From assembly GCA_036245525.1 (NCBI GenBank), contig BTPG01000003.1, positions 138,070,082 through 138,134,081 on the forward strand: a stretch of 64,000 bases of DNA, read 5' to 3'. The position numbers and the translations under genes are program-made. Every line of letters starts with the position of its first letter. The first letter of the stretch is position 1. The notes under the pieces are model-generated. The model made no database searches, was not told where the DNA came from, and saw nothing but the letters and a program-made list of their open reading frames with translations. This stretch comes from Semisulcospira habei. Its lineage: Eukaryota > Mollusca > Gastropoda > Semisulcospiridae. Below are positions 10,129 to 21,996 of the stretch, piece by piece.

Positions 10129-12960
10129 CAGGAGGCTCCGGACGAGCGCGTGTAAGTCTCTCCGAACCGGGCTCCGAGGAGAGGCGGGTTATCTGCCAGC
10201 AAGTGGACCCCCAGCAGGATCCCGGCGGCTTACTTGGAGACGAGTGGGTACCGAGATTGGACGTGGGACATCGCCAAGCACGACTCTCTGAACTGGGCTC
10301 TGTGAGGCGAGTTCTCTGCTTCTCAAAAGCTGTGTCCGGGCTCGCTCCGTCCGGGTAGCAGCCTCGTCGGTCAAAACCCCACCCTGTGCCCTAGTCCACT
10401 GAAATCGTTGTGGAGACCCTCCACAGGATCATCCTGGTCTCATGCGCCGATCCTCCGAAGGTGTCCTGGTGCATTCCGTGTGTAGCCACTGGTCCCACCG
10501 GGGAAGACTGGCCCAGCTCTACCGTCGGTCCAGGTAGCGTCACGCACGGAGGGAGTTGAAGTTCTTTCCCCAAGCACCAGGGTAGGGGGTACACAGTGGT
10601 CAGAGGATCGCCAGCTGCCCTGATCCTGGAAGTACACCTCCGCTGTCGCGTTGCCGGAGAGGAGAAGCTCCTGTGACCTATCCTTCCTCCCACGAGCAGA
10701 AGAAGAAGGCCTAGTAGTCCGCGTCGGATCCAAGCTAAGCACGCTCTTGTCCGCGAAGTCCGAAGGTCGGAGGGTTGGACCTCGAGACGAATCACGGAAG
10801 TAGGAAGCGTAGCTTGAGCAGCCGGGCTTAGAGACGACTAAGGTGCGTAGATCCGCCTCCGTGTAGTGGCTAGGTCCTCCGCCACGAGCACAGCCAAGCG
10901 GTACCACCTGTCCGAAGTCCGGCACCCCCCGGGTGCCCAACTAAAGTTGTCGAGATGGTTAGACATCAGGGAGAAGGGGCTGCGCCTTGGTTCCCCAGTG
11001 TCCATGATGGATGAGAACCCCCAATGAGTCCGGTGGCGATGCTGGGCAAACTTCCGCAGCAGGGCGGCGGCGAAGAGCTTGGATGTCCCGTCCAGCGCCG
11101 GCCGAGTGTCCATCCGCGCAGAAGAACAGGTCTGCCGGAACCGCAGCACTGGAAGCCGAAGAAGAGGGAGAGGAGAACGGCTGAGACGTCCGAGCAACCA
11201 GTCCGAGGGGTCGTCAGCCGTCAAACTCAGGGTGTCGAAGTCCCGCTGTCTGGAACCGGCGACCGAGGAGGGCTCCGAGGGAAGGAATCCCGCTGACGGC
11301 GAACCGCAGAGGTCGAAGACTCCCTCCGAAGGGGAAAGCGAAAGACGGAGCGACGCGGCAAGGGTCTCCTGAGAGCCGAAGGCGGGTCCCGACGAGGAGA
11401 ACGGCTGCGACGAGGAGGAGCGGAACGGAGAGGACGAGGGAAGGGGAAGTGGCCGGTCGAAGGGAAGAGGAACGGGACGAACGGGAGTCCGAACGAGATG
11501 GGGAACGCGAAGAAGGCGAAACCCGTCTGAGTCGAGGGAGTCCTGATCCGTCGAACGATGAGTGGAGAAGGTCCTCCTACGATCGTGCAAAGCAGAGCGA
11601 CAACGGTGAGTAGAATCCCGGCGCCTACGATCTTCGCCAACAGGAGGCTCCGGACGAGTGCGTGTAAGTCTCTGTGAACCAGGCTCTTGGGAGAGGTGGG
11701 TTGCTTGCCGGCAAGGGGACCCCTGCGGCCAGAGACGAGTGGGGAACGAACCAGGCTCTTGGGAGAGGCGGGTTTCTGTGCACTAATCCGTTGAATACTC
11801 AGTGGCGTCTTCTGTGTCGGATCAAGTTGGTCTCGCGCGTCCGGTGCCGGAGGCACAGCGGAAGGCGTCTCGGTAATCTCCAAGCACCCGAGCGGGAAGG
11901 TCCTCCTATGATCTTGCGAGGGAGAGCGATAACGTCGAGTAGAATCCCCGTGTCTACGCTCTTCACAACCAGGAGGCTCCGGACGAGTGTGTGTATGTCT
12001 CTGTGAACCAGGCTCTTGGGAGAGGCGGGTTTCTTGCCGGCCAGGGAACCCCCAGCGGAATCCCGGCGGCTTCCTCAGAGACGAGTGGGGAACGACGGTG
12101 GAGGAGGGACGCCATGAGCGTCCCACCAAACCAGGCTCTTGGGAGAGGCGGGTTCTTTCCACCAGCTGTGTCCGGGCGCACTCTCTAACGGAGGCGGTCT
12201 TGACGGTCGAACTCCCACTCTGTGTACTAATCCCTCGATTACTCAGTGGCGTTTTCTGTGTCGGATCCAGTTGGTCTCGCACGTCCGGTGCCGGGGGCAC
12301 AGCGGAAGGCGTCTCGGCAATCTTCAAGTACCCGAGAGGGTAGGAGGCTCCCTCCTAAAAAAGTTCCAGAGATCAGACCATCGCAGCTCCGGCCAGGTAG
12401 CACAGACGTCACTAGTGTGGTCAGAAGCACACCCAGCGCACAGGAGACAGACTGTATGGATATCCGACGGCCACCGGAAGCCTCCGCATTGTTTGCAGGT
12501 CACCAGTAGGCCAATGCCACACACAAAACATGAGGGCACTCGGCGAGTGTCTACAGGATCTCTGGAGGGACGTGAAGAACGGCAACTCCTACGCACGCCA
12601 GCAGAGGAGAGTGAGCGGAGTCTAGACCTGGAGCGGCGTAAGGGTCACTCCAATGAGGCGATCCGTAGAGGAAGAGCATCCAACGGTGCCGATAATGGTC
12701 CCTTCTCCGGCGCCGCGCAGCGCGAGCGGGACGAGTACCCTCGAAAGGTGGCCTGGAACTGTGTCGATAGTAGTCTCCGCTTCCTTGGAGACAAGCATCC
12801 TTACTAGAGTCCATGGACGTGCACGTGAATGTCTCTGAGCCGGGCTCCGAGGGAGGCGGGCTTTCTTGCCGGTAAGGGGGACCCCCAGTGGGATCCGCGG
12901 GCTTTCTTGGAGACAAGTGGGACCGATAGTGGACATGGCTTCTTGGAAGGCTTAGTCCGG
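10129..12960 (-). repeat. Degenerate tandem duplications inside DIRS copy 1
   Basis: The block caggaggctccggacgag recurs at 10129, 11641 and 11970, and ccaggctcttgggagaggcg near 11683, 11749, 12007 and 12130. A clear unit of about 330 bp spans 11641-11970 and 11970-12300, and diverged units lie near 10129 and 12830. A long minus-strand frame over 11227-12327 simply reads through this array; its Pro/Arg/Ser-rich product, with a repeated PSAVPPAPD module, matches no enzyme. The array probably grew from the gag region. Confidence 0.55.
12324..12596 (-). pseudogene. DIRS gag zinc-region remnant
   Basis: The minus frame contains CKQCGGFRWPSDIH, CLLCAGCASDH and a C-ATWPE-W-LW-F-RRE run. These align with the gag zinc region of DIRS copy 2 (CPQCGDFQWPSDKH, CLPCMGC). 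This is the best protein-level link between the two elements. The frame is short and truncated on both sides. Confidence 0.65.
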
Positions 12961-13039
12961 GCGCGCTCCCTCCTGGAAGCGGCCTCATCGATCCAGGCCC
13001 ACTTCGTGCACTAGTCCACTGAACCCGGTGTGGGGCTCC

Positions 13040-13340
13040 CACAGGGACGTCCTGGTCTCAAGCGACCGGTGCCAAGGATACATCCTACGCATAGGAGACC
13101 CGAACTAGTGGTTGTCTGACGGCCACCCGAACATACGCCTTGCGTGAAGGACATCAGCATGCCCCTCTTCATCGGTGCGGAACGGGATCCTTCAAGCACC
13201 AACAGCATAGGTCGCTCCCGCCTGCAGACGCTACAATGCTGCCATCCGCGCTGCTGAGGCCAGGTGACACAATCATCCCAATGTGGTAGGAGGCACCTCC
13301 CGCGTCGGAAGACAGGCCTAGTCCCAATGGGCGCTGCCTG
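13040..13340 (-). pseudogene. Second, more decayed gag zinc-region copy
   Basis: Pieces of the same zinc region (GWPSDNH in one frame, LCVGC in another) show a duplicated gag segment with frameshifts. Confidence 0.4.
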
Positions 13341-13784
13341 GACATGAAGAACACACCTACCAGTAGCAGCCGGGCTGGTGCTTACAGCCGAGAAGCTGCT
13401 TGTCCTCTCAAGGTGGTAGTGTACTGCAACGTCCAAGAAGTCGGACGCGTGCGTAATTGTCTTACCGAGTGGGTCTTGCCAGAGGCTGTTCACATGCGCT
13501 CCCCCTGGCAGCGGCCTCCACGATCCACGCTCGCGCACTAGTCGACATCCGGTGTGGCTTCTCCCCCAGGTCAGTCCGTTGTCATGCGGAAACCCGCAGT
13601 GTCCGGAAGTCGCCTAAACCGGTGCCGATCGCTTGCAACGCAAGCATGGTCGGCGGGGCATCCGGTGCAGTGGCGAAAGACCCCTGGGGGCTGAACTAGC
13701 CACTGTCATCTGTGTGAATGGGTAGCACCTCCCTGCAACAGATAACACACCCGAAGGCCTGCGGGCGAGTCCTGTGGGACTAAG

Positions 13785-13794
13785 CCACGAAAGG
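13785..13794. repeat. Target-site duplication of the LINE (left)
   Basis: ccacgaaagg occurs here and again at 20571-20580, exactly flanking the LINE. Confidence 0.8.
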
Positions 13795-13887
13795 TTAGTT
13801 AGTTAGTTATTTGGGTTTAACGCCGAGCAGGCAACTAAGGCCATCTCACGGCGGGAAGGGTAAAAATCTGGTCAGCCAGACTAAAAG

Positions 13888-14273
13888 ATTGATTGATTGA
13901 TTGTACATTGCTTAACGTCCCGACAGCAACAAGGCTTTCTCAGGACGTGCCTGCACTGCTTGTGAAAAAAAACTAAACAGAAAATTGAATGTATGTCGCC
14001 AGCCGGTCAAACACGTTAAATAAACCTACAACATGGGGCCTAAATAAAGCCAAGACCATTCAGCAACACACATCCAATATCAAGAGCTACAGGCAGTGCA
14101 GACAGTAGGGAGAGTTTTAAAAAGGCAAATACAGGTGAATGGACAAAGGGTAGACAGAAACGCATGCCCCAGAATAGAGAGAAAAACCCACCCTGTGGGG
14201 CTGACCAGGGTGACCCTGGGAACTAAAAAATACCTAACCCCACCCAAGTCCCCCAGGGCAGACCCGGGTGGGG
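13888..14273 (-). mobile_element. (CAAT)n-tailed SINE, copy 1
   Basis: A 386-bp unit lies between 14-bp duplications agccagactaaaag (13874-13887 and 14274-14287) in the LINE 3' UTR. On the minus strand it starts ccccacccgggtctgcc and ends in ttaagcaatgtacaatcaat. Copies at 19794-20179 and 63488-63870 share both ends. It has no ORF and no clear A/B boxes, so a tRNA origin is not shown. Confidence 0.8.
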
Positions 14274-14419
14274 AGCCAGACTAAAAGAAAGGTCTTAAGA
14301 CATGATGTAAATATACCTTAAAAATATGTCAGGCTAAAATGTCGCACAGGTCTTTAAAGAAAACGTCGGAAGACTCTCAAAAAGGTCAAAATAATAGAAA
14401 CATCATAATCTATAAACGC

Positions 14420-17400
14420 TCAAATCTTATTAAAAATATGGCACTCTCTCAGAAAACTGAAGATCTTGTCCGGGGGCACATCCCGGAACAAAACCTTCAA
14501 GGAGTCTGCTGTGAAATGTTTATACCTTGTGTCGATTAGATCAGCACAAGACAACAAAAAGTGTTGAACAGAGTACTGCTCGTCGCAGGCATAACACCAT
14601 GGACGCTCCTCCTGTTTAAGTAAATAAGAGTGCGTAACATACGTGTGGCCGATGTGGAGCCGAGCCAGGACAGTCTCCTCACGGCGGCTGCCGCAGCGAT
14701 AAGGTAGACCGTCGGACAACTTAGGAAGGGCTTCATGCAGCTTGTTAGCTTCCTCTTTGTCCCACTCGGACTGCCACTCACGGGCTATGTACGCACTAGC
14801 CACATGTCTAAAATCACTATAAACAGTCTGTGTGTCAGGGACAGGGTCATTGCGGGCATCGTTGGCAGCAGAATCTGCGATCCTGTTGCCTTCGATGCCA
14901 ACATGCCCTGGCACCCAAATAAAAATGATATCATAATATTCCTTCATCAAGTCCGCGTGGAGCTCTCTGATCTGAACCAGCAGTGGATGGTCATTTCCCG
15001 TGCCCTGAAGGGCCTGCAGGGCAGAAAGAGAGTCAGACAGAATCAGGAAGTTCCTTTCTCTAGATCGATAAGCATGCTTGAGTGCCAGCAGAACCGCCTG
15101 CAGTTCCGCACTAAATACAGATGAGTGGTCTGGGAGGCGGTGCTTAAATGGGCGTCTAGGATGGCGAGAGGACACTGCGGCCGCAGCCACTCTCCCATCC
15201 TCAGACTTTGACCCATCGGTATAGATGCGACAATAGCCAGGAAAAATTGAAAGCAGTTCATTGAGGCTCTGTTGGTATATGGCTGGTGGAGTAGTCTTTC
15301 TTGTGGGCAGTCAAGTCCAGCAAGATGTCAGGAAGTGGTAAGAGCCAAGGTGGAGTGATGTGTTGCAGGGATTCCGAAACTCTGTCCAGGTCCAATCCGG
15401 CCGCCTGCAGATGAGGTCGGACACGGAAAGAAAGTGGACGGACAGCTCCCGGATGGGTATCGTAAATCTCTGCAAACGATGGTTTAAAAACACAATCATA
15501 GGCAGGATTGTCTGGATGGGCCTTCAGTTTCAGAACGTAGCTGAGCATGAGGCGGATGCGGCGGAGCTTGAGAGAAGGCTCCCCTGCCTCGGCATACAGA
15601 CTAGGAACTGGAGACGTCCTGAAGGCCCCAAGACATATCCGCAGACCCTGATGGTGAATTGTGTTCAGACGCTGTAGCACAGACTTGGAAGCTGAGCCAT
15701 ACACCACAGAGCCGTAATCCAGTTTGGACCGAACAAGGGCCCGGTACAGACGAAGTAAGACAGTACGGTCCGCACCCCAGTCAGTACGACCGACGACACG
15801 AAGAATGTCGAGAGCCTTCTGACAAGAGGTTCTAAGGTAATTAATATGGTTGCGGAAGGTAAGTCTTTTGTCAAAAATGACCCCCAGAAACTTTGCCTCC
15901 TCGGCCACCTTAATTGGCACTCCAGCAATGCTCAGGCTAGGTTCTGGAAAAAATTTCGTCTGGTTAGTAAAATGCACACAAACAGTCTTGGAGGGCGAGA
16001 ACTGAATCCATTGAGAGACACCCACCGCTGGATGCGATCAACGCACAGCTGCAAGCGCCTCTCAAGGGACGCAAGTCCTCGACCACGTGCGCACAAAGCA
16101 AAGTCGTCAACAAACAAAGAGCATTCAGAATCATCCTTGACGGCCTTTACAATGTTATTAATTTTAATACTAAATAAAACAGGAGATAGAATGCTGCCCT
16201 GTGGGACACCCATCTCCTGTTCAAAGGAGTCGGAGAGGGTGGAGCCCACACGGACATGGAACGACCGGTTAGTCAAAAAATTGTGAATAAAAACGGGCAG
16301 GTGCCCTTTAAAACCCATGTCCAACAAGTCAGACATTATGCCATACTTCCAGGTAGTGTCATATGCCTTCTCAAGATCGAAAAAAATTGCATAGACATGC
16401 TGCTTGTTGACAAAAGAATCTCGAATAAATGATTCAAAGCGGACTAAATGGTCAGTTGTACTACGGAAGCGCCGGAAACCGCACTGGAGGTCTGTGAGGA
16501 GACCCTGTGACTCAAGATGCCACACCAGGCGGGCGTTGACCAGGCGCTCCATATTTTTACATAAACATGTCAAAGCGATAGGCCGGTAGTTGCCCGGGTC
16601 GGAAGGATCCTTACCCGGCTTGGGGATCGGTACAACCACAGCCTGGCGCCAAGACGGCGGAAAATGACCAGTTCTCCAGATATGGTTAAAGGCCTTGAGA
16701 AGTACAAGGAGTGACCTCTCAGGCAGATGCATTAGGAATTGATAGTGGACGGTATCTAGGCCAGCAGCAGAGTCATTACATTTCTGCAAAGCTTGCTGCA
16801 ATTCTGATAATGTAAACGGGACATTATAGTCTTCTGAGTTATCGGACTCAAAATCACAAATACGAGACTCTCGTTTCTCCTTCTCTCTCTGGAAGAAAGG
16901 TGAATAATGCTCCGTTGAAGAATTATGGGCAATGGTGGAGGCAAGCAAATTGGCCACAGCTTTTTTATCTGTAACCAAACTGACACCATCTCTAAGATGG
17001 CCAACAGAAGCCGAGCCACCTCTGCCCCTAATTCTCCGAACAGCCTTCCATACTTTCTGGGACGGAGTCCGAGAAGTTAAAGATGAGACGAAGTGTCTCC
17101 AGGAAGCACGGCGTTCACGTTTAAAAATGTAACGGGCTTTCGCCCTCTGTCTTTTAAAGGTTAAAACATTTACTTGCGACGGATTACGGAAAGCACGTCG
17201 CTGAGCAGATTTGCGCGCTATTTGGGCCTTGCGGCACTCTTCGTTGAACCATGGTACTCTCGGCTTTCGAGGGACTGATGCGGAAGTTTTAGGGATGGTT
17301 TCACCCGCTACGTCCAACAAAATAGTAGTAAAAGAAGAAATAGGTTCTTCAGATGACATGACCACCTCCTCTGTAATACGAGACTGACAGAGGGAGGCGA

Positions 17401-18106
17401 ACAGAGGCCAGTTAGCTTTCTTAAGATTCCAGCGCCCCACCGGCGGATCCTCCCCACAGCTGACCGATGACAGGACTACTGGGAAGTGGTCACTACCACA
17501 CAGGTCATCGTGAACCTTCCAGTCAAAGTCCAGCATGAGAGAAGGATCACACACAGTGAGGTCTAGAACAGAACTAGATCCTGAACCTGGGTTAGAGTAT
17601 GTAGGTGAACCATCGTTAAAGACACATAGATTAAGTTGAGAAAAAACATCTTCTAACATCTGACCTCTGCCATCATAGTGGTCACTACCCCAAAGGTGAG
17701 CGTGACCGTTAAAATCCCCCATGAGAATAAAGGGAGGGGGCAGTTGATCAACTAAATTAAAAAAATCATTACTACAGACCCGCAGGGATGGTGGCAGGTA
17801 AATACTGCATATAGTTATGGTCTTCTTCAAGGTAACCCGAGCTGCGACAGCCTGAAGACAGGTGTCGATGCTAACGGGGCTACATAAAATTTGGCTACTA
17901 ATGAGAAGAGCCACTCCACCCGAGCGCCTCTCCGAATCAGAGCCTTTATGTATAGCGTTAAAACCATTAAAGGACACAGGGTCAGAAGTCTTCAGGTAAG
18001 TCTCCTGAAGAGATATTACTGAGGGGTTATAGCACTTGACTAAAAGACGTAATTCCTCAAAGTTAGCTTGAAAACCACGACAATTCCACTGAAGCAGAGA
18101 GTCCAT
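14420..18106 (-). pseudogene. LINE ORF2: endonuclease, reverse transcriptase, RNase H (two frameshifts)
   Basis: The first frame (18106-15932, 724 aa) starts with an APE-type endonuclease: QWNCRG near residue 7, LQET 33-36, GDFNGH 130-135, SDH 205-207. The reverse transcriptase follows, with FFDLEKAYD, GVPQGSILSP and the active site FVDD near 665-668. A missing base near 16000 (gcgagaactg here, gcgagaacctg in the copy at 53650) shifts the frame. The second frame runs 16025-15258. A 2-base loss near 15292 shifts it again into the RNase H part (15190-14420), with FSAELQAVLLAL, LILSDSLSALQAL and VPGHVGIEGN. The protein would nick DNA and copy its own RNA by target-primed reverse transcription. 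This copy cannot, although each domain reads well, so the damage is recent. Confidence 0.85.
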
Positions 18107-18108
18107 GA

Positions 18109-19551
18109 TTATGTCTTATCTGGGGGTGCGGAGTTTTTCCCCCCTTTGTCCTTTGCCTTGGAAGGAGTCGGAGAAACAGAGGGGGGCCGGCTCCCGGGCC
18201 TCCTCTGGTTCTTAGGAGATGAAGGGGGTGGAGCTGCCGCAGCATCGATAACTTCCACTCCCTCCATCTGTTCCTCCAATGCAGCATATTTGTTTTGAAG
18301 GGGGACATCAGTGTTCCCCTTCTGGGCCCGTGCGCACGGCGGTCCCATAGATTTCTTTGACTTCTGGTCCTGGGCAGCGTTCCTGCCGCTAGAGTTAGCG
18401 GCCTTAGAAGGCTGACCAGAGCCAGAAACCTTTGGTGTTGACAAACTAGCAGGTTTGGGTGGGGGCTGAGGCTTAGGGGCAGCAGAAGGCGGTGCCACCG
18501 GACCGGTAGCGTCCGCCCTCTGCGTTCCCTGGCTCCTCGTCACCACCGGAGGAGGATTACTCTCCAGGGGTGAGAGGATCCGAGGCTCCGCCCCCAACCA
18601 AGAAGTTGGGGTTTGACAAGAGAAGTCTTTGGTGGGGCGCTTGCCTGCCACCACAGCACTGAAAGTATACACAAAGTTGTTATTTGAGTTTGGCGCCGCC
18701 TCAGCTGCACCAGGACCGTCAACCAGTGTTTTTGCGTCCGCAAAGGACAGCCCCTTCTCCACATGCACCTGCTGAATCCTGCACTCGGAGATCCAACGAG
18801 GGCACTTCTTGTCCGAAGCCATATGCGCCCCCTGGCAATTCACACACAGGGGGATGGCTGTGCAGGACTCAGCAGAGTGTCCGGGCTTAGTGCAACGGGC
18901 GCATAGGGCCTCTGCCTGGCGGCATGTCTTCTGCCCATGGCCATACTTTTGGCATTTAAAGCACCGAAGGGGGCGAGGGACGTACTTTTTCACTTTTAGG
19001 GAGTAGTAACCTCCCCAGATGGTAGTAGGAGCTGTGGGGGTGCCAAACGTCAGGATGATGGTAGGGCTACGGATCTCCCTACCACCTCGTTTGGAAATGA
19101 AGCGCCTGACGTAGGTCACCCCCTGTGACTTAAGGTTCCGTACAAGTTCATCTTCAGACAGTTCGGCCAATGCTTGATCTTTAATCACTCCTCTAGAGGA
19201 ATTCATTGTTTTGTGGGGAGTGACCTCCACTGGAGTGTCTCCGATGGAGGAGAGCCTCAGTAGCCCATTGGAGTGTGCCCGGGTACGGCACTCTACCAAC
19301 AAGTCACCAGACCTGAGGCGCTGGGCCTCAGGCCTGCCAACACGGCTCCTGAGGGTCTCCCCCACCAGGAAAGGGTGCAGCTTGGAAACAGGCTTCTCTT
19401 TAACTTTGCTGTGGATAATGAGAAAGCAAGGCCAGACGGCCGAAACCTGAGGCGTCGCTTCCCCACAATCAGAGTCGCTATCATTTTCAAGGTCAATGTC
19501 AGTGGCTATGTGCCGCTTTGGTGCCAGTTTTGGTTTTTTGATATTTTCCAT
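18109..19551 (-). CDS. LINE ORF1, gag-like zinc-knuckle protein
   Basis: An intact 480-aa ORF encodes the nucleic-acid-binding ORF1 protein that packages LINE RNA. An acidic N-terminus and an RNA-binding-like middle region are followed by three zinc knuckles: CFKCQKYGHGQKTC, CARCTKPGHSAESC and CVNCQGAHMASDKKC. The C-terminal third is Pro/Ser/Lys-rich and low in complexity. The ATG at 19551 follows a 5' UTR. Its TAA is only 2 nt upstream of the ORF2 ATG (TAA-TC-ATG), which suggests termination-reinitiation for ORF2. Confidence 0.85.
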   Translation of the reverse strand: MENIKKPKLAPKRHIATDIDLENDSDSDCGEATPQVSAVWPCFLIIHSKVKEKPVSKLHPFLVGETLRSRVGRPEAQRLRSGDLLVECRTRAHSNGLLRLSSIGDTPVEVTPHKTMNSSRGVIKDQALAELSEDELVRNLKSQGVTYVRRFISKRGGREIRSPTIILTFGTPTAPTTIWGGYYSLKVKKYVPRPLRCFKCQKYGHGQKTCRQAEALCARCTKPGHSAESCTAIPLCVNCQGAHMASDKKCPRWISECRIQQVHVEKGLSFADAKTLVDGPGAAEAAPNSNNNFVYTFSAVVAGKRPTKDFSCQTPTSWLGAEPRILSPLESNPPPVVTRSQGTQRADATGPVAPPSAAPKPQPPPKPASLSTPKVSGSGQPSKAANSSGRNAAQDQKSKKSMGPPCARAQKGNTDVPLQNKYAALEEQMEGVEVIDAAAAPPPSSPKNQRRPGSRPPSVSPTPSKAKDKGGKNSAPPDKT

Positions 19552-19793
19552 ATTATAGTATGATAGATATTCATCCCCCGGGGGTCCCCGCCCGCCACCG
19601 AGCCCAACAAGGGAAAGTGCAATTGTCGGCGGGTCTCCAGCCGACGCACAATGGAGACTGCCCGAAAGATATACTCAAGGGGGTAAGCCCGATTGAACCG
19701 TTTGAATACAGGGGAATACTGGCGTAAAGCACCCAATCAGCATCAGAGGCTATAGCATGGTGCTCCGTATAACAACCCGCATGTCAACAGGGG

Positions 19794-20179
19794 TTTTGAT
19801 TGATTGTACATTGCTTAACGTCCCGACAGCAACAAGGCTTTCTCAGGACGTGCCTGCACTGCTTGTGAAAAAAAAAATAAACAGAACATTGAATGTATGT
19901 TGCCAGCCGGTCAAATACATTAAATAAACCTAACACATGGGGCCTAAATAAAGCTAAGACCATTTAGCAACACACATCCAATATCAAGAGCTACAGGCAG
20001 TGCAGACAGTAGGGAGAGTTTTAAAAAGGCAAATACAGGTGAATGGACAAAGGGTAGACAGAAACACATGCCCCAGAATAGAGAGAAAAACCCACCCTGT
20101 GGGGCTGACCAGGGTGACCCTGGGAACTAAAAAATACCTAACCCCACCCAAGTCCCCCAGGGCAGACCCGGGTGGGGGT
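19794..20179 (-). mobile_element. (CAAT)n-tailed SINE, copy 2
   Basis: Same 386-bp family, flanked by catgtcaacagggg (19780-19793 and 20180-20193). It is inserted in the LINE 5' UTR. Confidence 0.8.
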
Positions 20180-20589
20180 CATGTCAACAGGGGGATAGGG
20201 CTCGACGTGACAAGAGCCGATTGACTAGGCCGGTACGACTAGCCTCCCATTTAGGCAGAAGTCAAGGCCAAAGTGGAGTGTTTCAGCCACCAGGATCCTC
20301 TTCTCCCCCGACACGGGTCTCCAAGCACGGCAAACACTTGGGATCCAAAGGACCAAAAGCTCACGCGTATTTTTAAGGACCAATCCAACATGGTAAGACC
20401 TGGGTAAGCACAGCTCCTTAAAAACCGGACCAGTGAAAAAGACTGAACAACATATCTGCTGACATCAAGTCCTAATCCTGGACAAAGATGGCACCCGTCT
20501 GCTAGCCCACTCAGTCAGGGACCGAGTGGACTACCCACCCACGCCACGTGGAGGCCGGTGCCGGGTAGGCCCACGAAAGGTAGCCTTCG

Positions 20590-20965
20590 TAACAACAAAA
20601 CACACAAGCACCAAAGCGGGGTAACAGACTGTGAAGCCTGCACGCCAGCAGTGCAGTAAGAAGGTCGACTCACTGCCATCAAGCACTAAGGTGAGCAACC
20701 AACATATGTAGCAAAAGTCAAACATGTCATGACAGAAGCGAGGTACCAAACTGCATGCCTACAACTAGCCGTGCAGTAAGCAAGTAGGCCCACTGCCGCC
20801 AAGCGCTAAGGCGAGGGAACAACATATGTACACAAAAGACGAATACGTCATGACGGAAGCGAGGTACCAAACTGCACGTCTGCAATCTAGCAGTGCAGTA
20901 ACGAGGTAGATTCACCGCCGTCAAGCGCTAAGGTGAGCAACAACATATGTACCAACCCCTGTCAT
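20590..20965. repeat. About 121-bp tandem repeat, three units
   Basis: Units start near 20617, 20740 and 20861 (gaggtaccaaactgc) and contain gcagtaa, the caagcgctaagg block and caacatatgta. The array sits in the 5' leader of DIRS copy 1, directly beside the LINE target site. Confidence 0.75.
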
Positions 20966-21816
20966 AAAAGGAGTCAGGTCCCAACATCATTACTAAGGGT
21001 GACCGTGTGTGGAAAAAACAACACCGGCCGCATGCTGTACAATTCAATACGCAATGACAACCAAGACAAGAAAAACATCTGGGGCAGTAAATCACCACTT
21101 TATGTGGACATGTCACGAGGGGCCCGCCCAGCCAAGGAGCGTAAACCCCCAAGCTGCCCGCCGGAACGTATATCCACTCTCTAAGGTACGTGAGCACTTG
21201 TCCACAGCGTATGCCTGCGTATGCGAGCGTGCGCTTAATTCATCACCCGTATCCATACAAACATCCCGCAAGCGAAAACAGAAAGGGGCCAGAACAGGCG
21301 CTGGTACCGAACAAACTACGCGATGACAAGGCGTGACCCAAGCTGTGCCACTCAGCTAATCAGGCCATGGAGTAAAAGAATTCTCCACACCCAAGGTACA
21401 AATGCGTAGGAAACTTCGCTACGACTCACCGAAGGTGAGTGGGCGCGCAATTACAGTGAGAAGAAGACGAAAAACTTCGTACCTGCACAAACCAGTGCCC
21501 AGCCCGGGAACCGGCCGAGGGTCAACCCCGCTACCTTACCTCTCCGCCGAAGGGGAACGGGGGGAGACGTCCAAAGCCCCCTGGCACGACCGGCGAAGCT
21601 CACCGGACAGCTCACCAGAGGTCAAAGCGTAGGCGCTAAGCAGTGGGGACGAGAAAGCCACGCAGCAGCACAGGCAGGGCCGACGAAACGATCCTATCTC
21701 CCGCTCTTCATTCCAACAGCAAGTCCGAAACCAGCGAACCGGTCGAAAAACCAAAGTCCGTAGGCTAGAGCAGAGCGCAAGACGACCGAATCGTGTGCCT
21801 AAGTAGACTAGACTGG

Positions 21817-21996
21817 GGGATTATGGGTACCCGGCTTCCGGGTGGTGGGTATAGGGAGACAACTCTTGGTCCCCTCGGGGTTCCCCGAGTGCCTCCCGGG
21901 TTGTGTTTTAACACAACTGGCTCTTAGGCTAGAATGAGTAAGTAGTAGACACTTCCATTCAGTCATGTCATCGGTAATGTTTTTGAAGAAACAAAT
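21817..21996. repeat. DIRS copy 1, 5' inverted terminal repeat
   Basis: Inverted match to 9115-9273. The outer tip is ctttgaag-free here and ends gtttttgaagaaacaaat at 21979-21996, the sequence mirrored in the right half of the ICR. Confidence 0.75.

Larger units (their letters stand above)
13795..20570 (-). mobile_element. Full-length I/Nimb-like LINE inserted in DIRS copy 1
   Basis: The element is bounded by the 10-bp duplication ccacgaaagg. On the minus strand it has about 0.6 kb of 5' UTR (excluding a SINE), ORF1, ORF2 (APE endonuclease, RT, RNase H), a 3' UTR and a tail of (AACT)n at 13795-13810. Without its two nested SINEs it is about 6.0 kb. An APE endonuclease, a C-terminal RNase H and a zinc-knuckle ORF1 together point to the I superfamily. 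A 5'-truncated relative lies at 51856-54574 and a short 3' piece at 37424-37925. Confidence 0.85.
9075..21996 (-). mobile_element. DIRS-like YR retrotransposon, decayed copy 1, split by a LINE
   Basis: The two ends are inverted copies of each other (about 9115-9273 against 21817-21960) with different outermost tips. An internal complementary region at 9332-9427 joins those two tips, which is the hallmark of DIRS elements. Order and orientation match copy 2 at 22378-28517, including a shared non-coding stretch (agcggcaagcggggcaggtg) next to the ICR. The inside is GC-rich and degenerate: a tyrosine-recombinase tail beside the ICR, tandem duplications, and two remnants of the gag zinc region. 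No reverse transcriptase is recognisable. A full-length LINE splits it at 13795-20570. It is non-autonomous or dead. Confidence 0.75.

Noticed and set aside
11227..12327. 366-codon minus-strand frame as a real protein
   Set aside because: It runs through the degenerate tandem array of DIRS copy 1, is low in complexity and repeats itself. No domain and no partner frame fit.
10129..12960. CRISPR-like regular repeats
   Set aside because: Units are long, diverged and without short unique spacers, in a eukaryotic retroelement.
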